Assembly: GCF_019973375.1 (NCBI RefSeq)
Contig: NZ_BPTV01000001.1
Location: forward strand, 930,001-994,000
Reading direction: 5' to 3'
Length of the DNA stretch: 64,000 nt
From: Prevotella lacticifex
GTDB taxonomy: Bacteria; Bacteroidota; Bacteroidia; Bacteroidales; Bacteroidaceae
Shown here: one piece after another, positions 8,604-16,655 of the stretch
Layout: the number at the start of each line of letters is the position of its first letter
Position numbering within the stretch: the first letter of the stretch is position 1
The notes under the pieces: model-generated
Database searches by the model: none
Told to the model about the DNA's origin: nothing
What the model saw: the letters and a program-made list of their open reading frames with translations, nothing else
Position numbers and translations under genes: made by a program

Positions 8604-11600
8604 ATGGAACAGATACCTGCCGAATGGAATAAATTCATACTCAAGGACGTATCGTTTGTCAACCTTATGATGCGCCGGATATACAATGTGCTCATCGTTG
8701 CCAACCCCTATGATGCCTTCATGCTTGAGGACGACGGGCGCGTGGAGGAGAAAATCTACAACGAGTATATGGAACTCGGACTGCGCTATCCGCCGACGTT
8801 TACGCAGGTGAGCACCATTGAGGAGGCTGAGAAGGTGCTTGCCACCGTCGACATCGACCTTGTCATCTGTATGCCGGGTAATGCCGACAACGATGCCTTC
8901 GACGTGGCGCGGGCAGTGAAGATGAAATTTCCCGACATCCATTGCGTCGTCCTCACACCTTTCAGCCACGGTATCACGCGCCGTATTCAGGACGAGGACC
9001 TCAGCATTTTCGACTATGTCTTTTGCTGGCTTGGCAACACCAACCTTATCCTCTCGATAATCAAGCTCATCGAGGACCGCATGAATCTCGAGCACGACCT
9101 ACGTGAGGGTGGGGTGCAGATGATTATTCTCGTCGAGGACTCCATTAGATTCTATTCCAGTATCCTGCCTAACCTCTACAACTATATCCTTAAACAGAGT
9201 AAGAATTTCTCGACCGAGGCCCTGAACCGCCATGCCGCCACGATGCGTATGCGGGGTCGTCCAAAGGTGGTGCTGGCCCGCACCTACGAGGAGGCTTGGG
9301 CGATGTATGAGAAGTATAAGGACAACTGTCTCGGCGTTATCAGTGATGTGCGGTTCCCTATCCACAACGTTGCAGCTAACGAACCCTATGCCGTCGGTGA
9401 CCGCCGCTCGGAGGACAAGGACCCGCAGGCCGGTCTTAAGCTGCTGAAAGCCATAAGGAAAGAGGATGAGTACGTACCGCTGATCATGGAGAGCTCAGAG
9501 AGCGAGAACCGTCGTCAGGCTGAGGCCAATCACTTTCTCTTCGTCGACAAGAACTCGAAGAAAATCAGTGTCGACCTGAAGAAAATTCTTGAAGAGCACA
9601 TGGGCTTCGGCGATTTCATCTTCCGTGACCCGAAAACCCACGAGGAGGTGCTCCGTATCCACAGTCTGAAGGAGCTCCAGGACAATATCTTCAAGATTCC
9701 TAACGACTCGATGCTCTACCATGTCAGCCGCAACCACGTCAGCCGCTGGCTCGCCGCCCGTGCCATCTTCCCCGTGTCGCGGTTCCTGAAGGATGTCACG
9801 TGGCACAAGCTCCACGATGTCGACATGCACAGGCAGATAATCTTCGATGCCATCGTCAAGTACCGTTGGATGAAAAACCAGGGTGTCGTGGCCGTCTTTG
9901 ATAAGAAGAAATTCGACAAGTACGCCCATTTTGCGCGCATCGGCGACGGCTCCCTCGGTGGTAAGGGACGTGGTCTGGCCTTCCTCGACAATGTCATCAA
10001 GATGCACCCTGAGTTCAGCAACCTGCCCGGAGCCACGGTGCAGATTCCCAAGACCGTAGTCCTCTGCACCGACATCTTCGACAACTTCATGGAGCAGAAC
10101 AACCTCTACCAGATTGCGCTCAGCGATGCAAGCGATGAGGATATCCTTGCCGCCTTCCTCAAGGCACAGTTGCCCGATTCCCTGATTGGCGACTTCTTCG
10201 CTTTCTTCGACGCCACGCAGAGTCCTATTGCCATACGGTCGTCGTCGCTCTTGGAAGATTCTCACTATCAGCCCTTTGCCGGAATCTACAACACCTATAT
10301 GATTCCACGGCTCAACGACAAGTACGAGATGCTGCGGATGTTGGCTTGTGCCATCAAGGGTGTTTACGCCTCGGTGTTCTTCAGGGACTCGAAAGCGTAT
10401 ATGACGGCCACGAGCAACGTCATCGACCAGGAGAAGATGGCCGTCATTCTTCAGCAGGTCGTCGGCAAGCAGTATGGCGACAGGTTCTACCCCAATATCT
10501 CCGGTGTGCTGCGCTCGGTGAACTACTATCCCATCGGTGACGAGAAAGCCGACGAAGGTGTGGCCTCTTTGGCCGTGGGACTGGGCAAGTACATCGTCGA
10601 TGGAGGACAGACGCTGAGAGTATGTCCTTACCATCCCGACCATGTCATGCAGATGAGCGAGACTGAGCTGGCCCTGCGCCAGACGCAGACGAGCTTCTAT
10701 GCCCTCGATATGAAACGTGTGGGTGAGGATTTCCGGCCCGACGATGGATTCAATATCCTCAAACTCAAAGTTAAGGATGCCCTTGCCGACAATGCTCTTA
10801 ACTATCTTGCGTCGACCTATCTGCCTGACGATCAGAGTATCTACGACGGTATCTATGAGGGTGGACGAAAGATAATATCCTTCTGCGGTGTGCTCCAGCA
10901 GGGCGTGTTCCCGCTGCCCGAGATTCTCCGGCTGTCGATGAAGTACGGTGCCGGGGCCATGCGGCGCCCCGTGGAGATAGAGTTTGCATGTAATCTCAAC
11001 GCCGACCGCACCGGCGATTTCTACCTTCTGCAGATACGTCCTATCGTCGATGACAACCAGGAACTCGATGTCAATCTCCGCGAAATTCCCGACAGCGACT
11101 GTCTGCTGCGCTCCCACATGAGTCTCGGTCAGGGCATTGAGGAAGGTGTGAGCGATGTCGTATATGTCAAGACCGGCGACAACTTCAGCGCTTCCGACAA
11201 TCCGCAGATAGCCATGGAGATAGAGAAGATCAACAGGAAATTCCTCGACAGCGGCACTGGCTACGTGCTCATTGGTCCCGGCCGCTGGGGAAGCAGCGAC
11301 CCGTGGTTAGGCATTCCTGTGAAGTGGCCGCACATCTCGGCAGCGCGGCTCATCGTCGAGGAGGGTCTGAAGAACTACCGTGTGGACCCGAGTCAGGGTA
11401 CCCACTTCTTCCAGAACCTCACGTCCTTCGGTGTGGGCTATTTCACCATCGATGCCTACCGTCACGAGGGCGTCTACCGCCGTGAGGTCCTCGATGCACT
11501 GCCTGCCGTTGAGGAAACCGACCATGTGCGCCACGTCAGATTCCCCCATCCGCTGAAAATCATGATGGACGGAAAGAAACAAGAGGGCGTGGTCATGACG

Positions 11601-11618
11601 GATGATGCGGAGGCCTGA
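8604..11618 (+). CDS. Receiver-like protein with PEP-synthase-type ATP-grasp domain
   Basis: A 1004-residue soluble protein, often annotated in Bacteroidota as phosphoenolpyruvate synthase, though key parts are absent. Residues about 26-160 resemble a response-regulator receiver but lack the phospho-acceptor Asp (DLVICM). Residues about 170-340 form a second receiver that looks intact: acidic pair in VEDS, Asp in GVISDVRFP and Lys in FVDKNS. From about 440 to 830 it matches the ATP-binding domain of PEP synthase/PPDK, with GSLGGKGRGLAFLDN, AIRSSSLLEDSHYQPFAG and FYLLQIRPI. No phospho-histidine swivel domain or PEP/pyruvate barrel follows; instead there is a 170-residue tail with GPGRWGSSDPWLG. 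It could be an ATP-dependent phosphotransferase or a signalling protein. Function is not established. Confidence 0.85.
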   Translation: MEQIPAEWNKFILKDVSFVNLMMRRIYNVLIVANPYDAFMLEDDGRVEEKIYNEYMELGLRYPPTFTQVSTIEEAEKVLATVDIDLVICMPGNADNDAFDVARAVKMKFPDIHCVVLTPFSHGITRRIQDEDLSIFDYVFCWLGNTNLILSIIKLIEDRMNLEHDLREGGVQMIILVEDSIRFYSSILPNLYNYILKQSKNFSTEALNRHAATMRMRGRPKVVLARTYEEAWAMYEKYKDNCLGVISDVRFPIHNVAANEPYAVGDRRSEDKDPQAGLKLLKAIRKEDEYVPLIMESSESENRRQAEANHFLFVDKNSKKISVDLKKILEEHMGFGDFIFRDPKTHEEVLRIHSLKELQDNIFKIPNDSMLYHVSRNHVSRWLAARAIFPVSRFLKDVTWHKLHDVDMHRQIIFDAIVKYRWMKNQGVVAVFDKKKFDKYAHFARIGDGSLGGKGRGLAFLDNVIKMHPEFSNLPGATVQIPKTVVLCTDIFDNFMEQNNLYQIALSDASDEDILAAFLKAQLPDSLIGDFFAFFDATQSPIAIRSSSLLEDSHYQPFAGIYNTYMIPRLNDKYEMLRMLACAIKGVYASVFFRDSKAYMTATSNVIDQEKMAVILQQVVGKQYGDRFYPNISGVLRSVNYYPIGDEKADEGVASLAVGLGKYIVDGGQTLRVCPYHPDHVMQMSETELALRQTQTSFYALDMKRVGEDFRPDDGFNILKLKVKDALADNALNYLASTYLPDDQSIYDGIYEGGRKIISFCGVLQQGVFPLPEILRLSMKYGAGAMRRPVEIEFACNLNADRTGDFYLLQIRPIVDDNQELDVNLREIPDSDCLLRSHMSLGQGIEEGVSDVVYVKTGDNFSASDNPQIAMEIEKINRKFLDSGTGYVLIGPGRWGSSDPWLGIPVKWPHISAARLIVEEGLKNYRVDPSQGTHFFQNLTSFGVGYFTIDAYRHEGVYRREVLDALPAVEETDHVRHVRFPHPLKIMMDGKKQEGVVMTDDAEA

Positions 11619-11637
11619 CGCTGATATCACTGATAGT

Positions 11638-11732
11638 CTAATGAATCTGCGCATTCTGCGTAATCTGAGAGAATAATTCCTCATACTGATGTTCTTGGGA
11701 ATTTCTCTCTCTCGCAGATTACGCAGATTCGT
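11638..11732. repeat. Inverted repeat with TCTGCGTAATCTG arms
   Basis: The only notable content of the gap 11619-11859. Arms containing AATCTGCGCATTCTGCGTAA and TTACGCAGATTCG face each other across about 45 bases. The sequence CTCTCGCAGATTACGCAGAT recurs at about 15210-15233, so this is a dispersed repeat. It could serve as a strong terminator-like hairpin between the convergent genes on either side. Confidence 0.7.
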
Positions 11733-11859
11733 TGTGCCCGTTTGTTGCTGAGGCTCAACCCTACTATTGTGCACCCTTCCAACGTGTTTATCAGCAGCGT
11801 CAGTGATGCAGGCTGCAATGCACCTGCATTTTATATGGCGACTTCGGACATCTAAGGGG

Positions 11860-14235
11860 CTACTCTGCCGAGATGCCGACCATCTTGCTTTGATACTTGT
11901 CTATCGCCTCAGAGAGAGCTGCGTTGATGGCGTACGAGCTGTCGTCGGAAGAAGTGAATGTCCACTTGAAGTCGCCTTTGCCCAGACGGCCTGCTCCCGT
12001 CCATCCCGTGACCACAGCAGGCACCTGAGTGGCTGCATCGGGATTGTAAGTGTACATCAGTGAGCTGTTGGTATCGAAATTGTTATATGTCGTGCCGCCC
12101 ACGAGCGTCTTCACACTTCCGGGCACCTGCTCGTCGCGCGATGCCACCTCGTAGCAGTCGAAACTCGTTGCGCTTTCATTCTGCGTGATTGGTGTGTAGT
12201 TTGAGCTTGTGCCTTTGTCAGCATAGACATTACCATAGCTCTTGATCATTCCGCCCGTCTCGCCAGAGAAGGTGCCGTTGCCCTTTGCATCCGTACCCTG
12301 CTGAGAGATGAGCATGGGGTCCTTCGTGGCGCGGAAGTAGTTTCTTTCCACAAAGACACTCGATCCCGTCGTGGCACCCACACCATACTTTGCGCATCCG
12401 TCGTAATAGTTGTTCCATACGTGCACACTCATCGTACGCACACGAGGATGGCGCGAGTCGCTGTGGTCAAACCAGTTGTGATGATAGTCGATATAATTCG
12501 GTCCTGCCTCACTCTTCATGCCGCAGAGCGACGACTTACCACTGTCGAAATAGTGATTGTAAGCTACGGTGATATATTGTGAGTCGTCTTTGATGTCCGT
12601 GGTTCCGTCGCCTTTCGCCTGATCGGCGTCGCTTCCTTTCTGTCCATAGAAGAAGTCGAGGTGATGTACCCAAATGAATTTGTTGTCTGTATCTAACGAC
12701 ACGCAGTCGTCCATACAGCGCATGATGGCGAAGTTGCGCAGTTCCACATTGGCCGCATTTCTCACCAGCAAACCGAAACCGCGCAATGTTGCATCGTCGC
12801 CAATGCCTTCCAAGGTGATATAGAGATTGCTGTAGGCATTCTTACCCTTGATCTGCAAACCCTCAGAGGAAGAGGAGATAGCGTCGAGGTCATCTTTCTC
12901 CACCAGTCCAATGAAACGCACGTCGAGGGGCCGCGTCTCATATCCTTTCTGGTAAGCGTTGATGATGGACTGCAATCCTGTACACGTAGTGACGTTAGTG
13001 GCCTTGGATCCTGTCTTGACATCGCAGGTCACGGTCTTGGCTGTCTGTGCCGTGACGTAGATGATGCGTGCGTCGGATTTCAGCGTTCCGTTGTCGTTAT
13101 ATGCGCCAACGCCCTTGTTGTTGAGATGGGCAAAGCCCGAACGGTCGTAGTTCTGCACCGCCATGGCCGTAGCCTCGTTGGCGTTAGCCTCTATCTCCTT
13201 GCCTTTGCTCACCGGCACCACCTTCATGTCGTAGCTTCCGGCCCTGAGCCCCACCATGTCAGCACGATAGGTCTCGCCATAGCTGCGCACGAGCATGGAG
13301 TCGATGCGTGTGTAGGATGCGAAGTTTCCACCTTTTATATATACGTGATAGAGCGTGTAACCGCCAAACCTCTTAAATTTCACGTACGCCGACTCCAGCC
13401 AGCCCTTCGCCTCGGTGATCTCCACCTTGCCGTCCTCGTTATTTACGTTCCCATTAGTGTTGCTACCCGAAGCTTTGGCGAATGTCACGTTCTTTGGCGT
13501 ATAGTAGATGTCCTGCCAGTCTGAGCCGCGAACATACAGCGTGTCTTCGTCAATGGCAATCTTGGCAATGTCAGCGGTATTGTAGTATTTCAGACTGCCG
13601 TTGCTGTTGGTTATCAGCGCCTGATTTGTCTGACTGTCAAAGGCCACGGCATGGTCAGCGATGTCGGCTTTCGTGCCAATAGCAGTGCCGCCATTCTCCG
13701 TCACCGTGATAGAGAAGAGGTATACGCTTCCGATAGTGGTTATCGTCACGTCGCCGTCGGCGGTCACCGTGGCCGAAAAGTCTTCTCCAGTGTTAGAGCT
13801 GCTTGAGAAAGTCGTTTCGCTGAGGTTGGTCAGCTTCAACGATCGTTCTGTGCCTTTCGACGACGAGCCGAAGTTCACCTTTACCGTAGCTCCGGCAGTG
13901 AGATTCGGTATGCGCACCATAATGCCCGCGCCGTTCAGACCTAACCGCTTGTTCACGTCAATACGGATTGCGTCTTTTGCGGTAGCCGTAAAATAGAGTC
14001 CTGATGTTACAGTCAACGTCTGGCCGTTGGCAGTGAGTTGTGCGTCGGCAATGGCCTTGCTGTTGGCATAGCGGTTGTTCTTTGTCGTGTAAGTCCAATT
14101 GGTTCCGTCAGCCTTCAGGGCAGCCTCGTCTGTTGATGGCGTGGAAGTAAAGTTCCAGGAAGCGTCTGCCCATGCCCAGTTAGGGAGCAACAGGATGGCG
14201 AACAGCAGTAACAACGTATTGAGTCTTTTCATCAT
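11860..14235 (-). CDS. Secreted pectate lyase, PL1 family
   Basis: A 791-residue exported enzyme that cleaves polygalacturonate by beta-elimination. A signal peptide covers about residues 1-24. The first 180 residues form beta-rich, possibly carbohydrate-binding, sequence. The lyase beta-helix occupies about 400-730 and shows the PL1 hallmarks: a calcium-site region DDCVSLDTDNKFIWVHH, the YHHNWFDHSDSRHPRVR strand carrying the catalytic Arg, and VHVWNNYYDG. The second Met (14232) is equally good as a start. It follows a small secreted-protein gene by ten bases, so both are probably co-transcribed from a promoter near 14800. Confidence 0.9.
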   Translation of the reverse strand: MMKRLNTLLLLFAILLLPNWAWADASWNFTSTPSTDEAALKADGTNWTYTTKNNRYANSKAIADAQLTANGQTLTVTSGLYFTATAKDAIRIDVNKRLGLNGAGIMVRIPNLTAGATVKVNFGSSSKGTERSLKLTNLSETTFSSSSNTGEDFSATVTADGDVTITTIGSVYLFSITVTENGGTAIGTKADIADHAVAFDSQTNQALITNSNGSLKYYNTADIAKIAIDEDTLYVRGSDWQDIYYTPKNVTFAKASGSNTNGNVNNEDGKVEITEAKGWLESAYVKFKRFGGYTLYHVYIKGGNFASYTRIDSMLVRSYGETYRADMVGLRAGSYDMKVVPVSKGKEIEANANEATAMAVQNYDRSGFAHLNNKGVGAYNDNGTLKSDARIIYVTAQTAKTVTCDVKTGSKATNVTTCTGLQSIINAYQKGYETRPLDVRFIGLVEKDDLDAISSSSEGLQIKGKNAYSNLYITLEGIGDDATLRGFGLLVRNAANVELRNFAIMRCMDDCVSLDTDNKFIWVHHLDFFYGQKGSDADQAKGDGTTDIKDDSQYITVAYNHYFDSGKSSLCGMKSEAGPNYIDYHHNWFDHSDSRHPRVRTMSVHVWNNYYDGCAKYGVGATTGSSVFVERNYFRATKDPMLISQQGTDAKGNGTFSGETGGMIKSYGNVYADKGTSSNYTPITQNESATSFDCYEVASRDEQVPGSVKTLVGGTTYNNFDTNSSLMYTYNPDAATQVPAVVTGWTGAGRLGKGDFKWTFTSSDDSSYAINAALSEAIDKYQSKMVGISAE

Positions 14236-14245
14236 CTGTTCCTTC

Positions 14246-14605
14246 TTATTTCTTTATTTCCTTTTTACCGTTAATGATATAGATGCCCTTAGGAAGCTTG
14301 TTCTTGTCCTTGCCCATATACTGACCTGAGATCGAATAGATGCGGTCGTCGGCAGGGTGTTGCGCATCTTTGCTAACAGCTTTGATACCTGTCGCAGTAC
14401 CGAAAGCGATGTTCACGGTTGACATGTCAGCCGTCTGCGTAGTGCCGTCAGTAAAGGATAGTGCCACGTCAGTGCCGCTGAAGGTTATCTCCTTCACGGT
14501 CTTGTTCACAGTAGTGCCGTTGACAGAGACGGTCTGTCCACTGTCTGCCAACACCGCTAAGGGTATGGCAATCAAGGCCATAGTAGTAGTTAGTTGTTTC
14601 TTCAT
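14246..14605 (-). CDS. Small secreted protein upstream of pectate lyase
   Basis: A 119-residue protein with a signal peptide (about 1-20, ending VLADSG), a short beta-rich middle and a C-terminal segment reading RIYSISGQYMG...LPKGIYIINGKK. That tail is widespread at the C-termini of secreted Prevotella and Bacteroides proteins and resembles a sorting or attachment tail. The protein has no recognisable catalytic domain. It is the first gene of an operon with the pectate lyase, which itself lacks the tail, so the two might form one cell-surface unit (inference). It could also be a detached C-terminal domain of an ancestral longer enzyme. Confidence 0.75.
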   Translation of the reverse strand: MKKQLTTTMALIAIPLAVLADSGQTVSVNGTTVNKTVKEITFSGTDVALSFTDGTTQTADMSTVNIAFGTATGIKAVSKDAQHPADDRIYSISGQYMGKDKNKLPKGIYIINGKKEIKK

Positions 14606-14784
14606 ATAGTTGTACTAATTTATGCTAAGGCGTAAAAAGCTAAAGCCGCCAGTAGCTGTTGTCAGTAATTTGTTACTTCTTTCTTTCTGTGGGTATTATT
14701 GCAAAATCTCCAGAGCGCGCTCAGCCATAAGCCAATGCCGACTGAGCCTCAGTCCAAGTTTCGGCTTATATCATCATAACGCTA

Positions 14785-14815
14785 CAAAGATATACTTTTT
14801 GAGTTAAATCTCCAA
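14785..14815 (-). promoter_or_regulatory. Promoter of the pectate lyase operon
   Basis: On the minus strand TTG (14813-14815), 20 bases, then TATCTTTG (14785-14792). Transcription would start near 14778, leaving a leader of about 170 bases before ATG 14605. A leader that long could hold a regulatory structure, but none was identified. Confidence 0.7.
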
Positions 14816-15172
14816 GCGTTTATTGGATTTTTTACTTTAAAGTGAGTATTTCTAACTTTTTGCCATCGAAAGATGTTCTGCAACATCTGTTTTGCTTATA
14901 GGCGCTAATCAAAGACCCTTTGCTTATGTTTGCACACGTCTTTCGACACGGTTAGATGTTTACAGAAACCTCTATGTGCTGCCCGCGAGTTCATCCGAAT
15001 TTATAATTGATATTTTGTGTTCTTCACGATTTCTTAATGCAAAGATACAAAATTTTTAAGCCGAATGCAAGTTTTCCGCCGATTATTTTTTCTGCTTGTT
15101 TCTAACGGTCTGAGACAATGAAAGATACAGTCGAGCCAAAAATGTTGACGGATGGTAAAAAATAGCATAGAG

Positions 15173-15236
15173 CATCTGCGAATTCTCTCACTCTGATATT
15201 CTTGCAATTTTCTCTCTCGCAGATTACGCAGATCCA
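15173..15236. repeat. Second copy of the TCTCGCAGATTACGCAGAT repeat
   Basis: It contains CTCTCGCAGATTACGCAGAT as at 11708-11729, with an upstream partial inverted arm (GCATCTGCGAATTCTCTC). Confidence 0.7.
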
Positions 15237-15286
15237 ATAGCTGACAAGCGGCACAGTGAGGTTTCATGGGTCTGTCTTTATAGCCG

Positions 15287-15545
15287 TCCGGTCGGTCGCA
15301 AGACCGAATCTCTGCTTTTTTGGATGACCCCTAATCTGTTTGTTCGCAAGCCGCGACATATAATAATGTGGCTATTCGTTTGCCAAAAGGGAGATGCAGA
15401 TTTTCGGTCTTGCGACCGAATATCTTTTTTTCTGACGACCCCTAATCCTACCACGCAAGCCGCAACATGTAATAAAGTGGCCATTCGTTTGCCAAAAGGG
15501 AGATACAGATATTCGGTCTTACGACCGACCGGACGGCCCCTAACC
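15287..15545. repeat. Tandem duplication, about 111-bp period
   Basis: The block starting GACCCCTAATC occurs at 15326 and again at 15437, followed each time by the same sequence through CATTCGTTTGCCAAAAGGGA and a hairpin-forming TTCGGTCTTRCGACCGA. A third, truncated start lies at about 15534. A related hairpin plus CTTAACCCTGCCTATCCG appears at 52920-52970, so part of the unit is dispersed. Confidence 0.8.
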
Positions 15546-15591
15546 CTGCCTACCCGCCCCTGCAAGTGGTTAGGTGCAGCTTATAATCTCT

Positions 15592-15679
15592 CTCGCAAAG
15601 CCGCAAAGACCGCAAAGTTTCCGCGAAAGAATCTTTTTGTTCCTTGGCGTGTCCTTTGCGGTCTTTGCGGCTTTGCGAG
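15592..15679. repeat. 26-bp inverted repeat (CTCGCAAAGCCGCAAAGACC)
   Basis: Arms 15592-15617 and about 15654-15679 are perfect reverse complements around a loop of about 35 bases. A related arm (TTCTTTGCGGCTTTGCG) occurs near 53982. The pattern resembles REP-type or MITE-like hairpins. Confidence 0.8.
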
Positions 15680-15708
15680 GGAATTTTCCTCTCTGCCACT
15701 GCCAGCCC

Positions 15709-15995
15709 CGACGGGGCTGAATCGTCGGTAACCCCGGACTAAGCGAGCGATAGCGAGTGCAGTCCGGGGAAGAAAGATGCAGACCGCTATACATTCAGTG
15801 CCTCGAAGACGCACAATAGCACGTTGTGCGCAAAGCTCTGATGCAGTGATGATTATGCGCGTACCGCTATTCAACCTCTTCGAGGCTGGTCTTGGATTTA
15901 TTTTGTCGTTTACTACCCCAGACTGCGGTCGCTGCGCTCCCTTAGTCTGGGGTTAATGAGGATTAAGCCCCGTCGGGGCTTTCAGTTGGCAGAGA
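15709..15995. repeat. Large nested foldback element, copy 1
   Basis: It contains a palindrome around CAGCCCCGACGGGGCTG (15711-15727), a hairpin with arms CCCCGGACT/AGTCCGGGG (15732-15769), a segment beginning CCTCGAAGACGCACAATAGC, a hairpin with arms CCCCAGACT/AGTCTGGGG (15917-15952), and the palindrome AGCCCCGTCGGGGCT (15966-15980). The same order of blocks recurs at 53388-53625. Confidence 0.8.
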
Positions 15996-16023
15996 AAATG
16001 ACCTAAGTGCATTAGGGTGTGAA

Positions 16024-16115
16024 CCGTCAAATAACCAAGTAAATTTCCGTCAAATTGCCAAGTGGATTTCCGTCAAATTGCCAAGTAGAATTCCGTCAAA
16101 TGACCAAGTACATAT
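16024..16115. repeat. Four 23-bp tandem repeats
   Basis: Four contiguous units start at 16024, 16047, 16070 and 16093, each beginning CCGTCAAAT and containing CCAAGT. They differ mainly in their last five or six bases. They could be transposase-binding repeats of a lost element or a protein-binding array; no transposase remains nearby. Confidence 0.85.
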
Positions 16116-16215
16116 GCCTATTGTAGACCAGACGGTGTGCTTGTTGTGCTGTTGAGTTGTTTGAAAGAGTGAATGTTAAATCAGTGAGACGACAATTTGC
16201 AGTGAATCTGCGTGT

Positions 16216-16356
16216 TCTATCTTTACAAGTCATCTCGGGACAATCGCTTGAAACCGACGGGCGATGATTGTGGACTCTAATCCGTGATTGAATATGCGTA
16301 ATCTATCTTTACAATTCATCGTCGGAGAATCGCTTGAAGTTGACGGACGATGAATT
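16216..16356. repeat. Duplicated hairpin, 86-bp spacing
   Basis: Two related stretches (16216-16269 and 16302-16356) share TCTATCTTTACA, then CAATCGCTTGAA or GAATCGCTTGAA, then GACGG(G/A)CGATGA. The second is a clean hairpin with arms ATTCATCGTC/GACGATGAAT around the conserved loop; the first is weaker. Confidence 0.65.
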
Positions 16357-16474
16357 AGTGGTCAAATACGTGATTTTTGAGAGTTTTGCTAATACGTTGA
16401 TAATCAGGAAGTTCTTTTTTATTGACATCTTGCTTAGACCAAAAACAACACAGAAAGGTAGGTTTTGTGGTGGC

Positions 16475-16584
16475 AAAAGCTACCTTTCTGCGTTGCGAAA
16501 AGGACCAAACTGCGTTGCGAAACGGACCTTATTGCAATGCGAAACGGACCTTATTGCAATTTGAAAGCGTTTTTACGGCATTTT
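16475..16584 (+). repeat. 22-bp palindromic repeat array, site 1
   Basis: Five abutting 22-bp units start at 16475, 16497, 16519, 16541 and 16563. The core units read GAAACGGACC followed by TTATTGCAATGC-like sequence. This is the most diverged of the four related arrays (others at 26718, 40302 and 61560). Confidence 0.8.
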
Positions 16585-16655
16585 TGTCCGATATTTTCCG
16601 TCTTGCTGATTCTATTTCATTGAAATTCTGAGACGTGAAAATTGGCAAAAAATAT

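Larger units (their letters stand above)
14816..16655. other. 1.8-kb gene-free, repeat-rich gap
   Basis: No convincing coding sequence is seen; the short open frames here have no recognisable content. From left to right it holds A+T-rich sequence to about 15170, a copy of the CTCTCGCAGATTACGCAGAT repeat, a 111-bp tandem duplication, a 26-bp perfect inverted repeat, a large foldback element shared with 53.4 kb, four 23-bp tandem repeats, a duplicated hairpin and a 5 x 22-bp array. Each is listed separately. Confidence 0.8.

Noticed and set aside
9495..11117. 540-codon open frame on the minus strand
   Set aside because: It is the antisense shadow of the receiver/ATP-grasp gene, whose own frame has clear domains; long shadows are common in this GC-biased coding DNA.
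16475..16584. The 22-bp arrays (also at 26718, 40302 and 61560) as CRISPR arrays
   Set aside because: Units abut without unique spacers, are themselves degenerate, and no cas genes are present.
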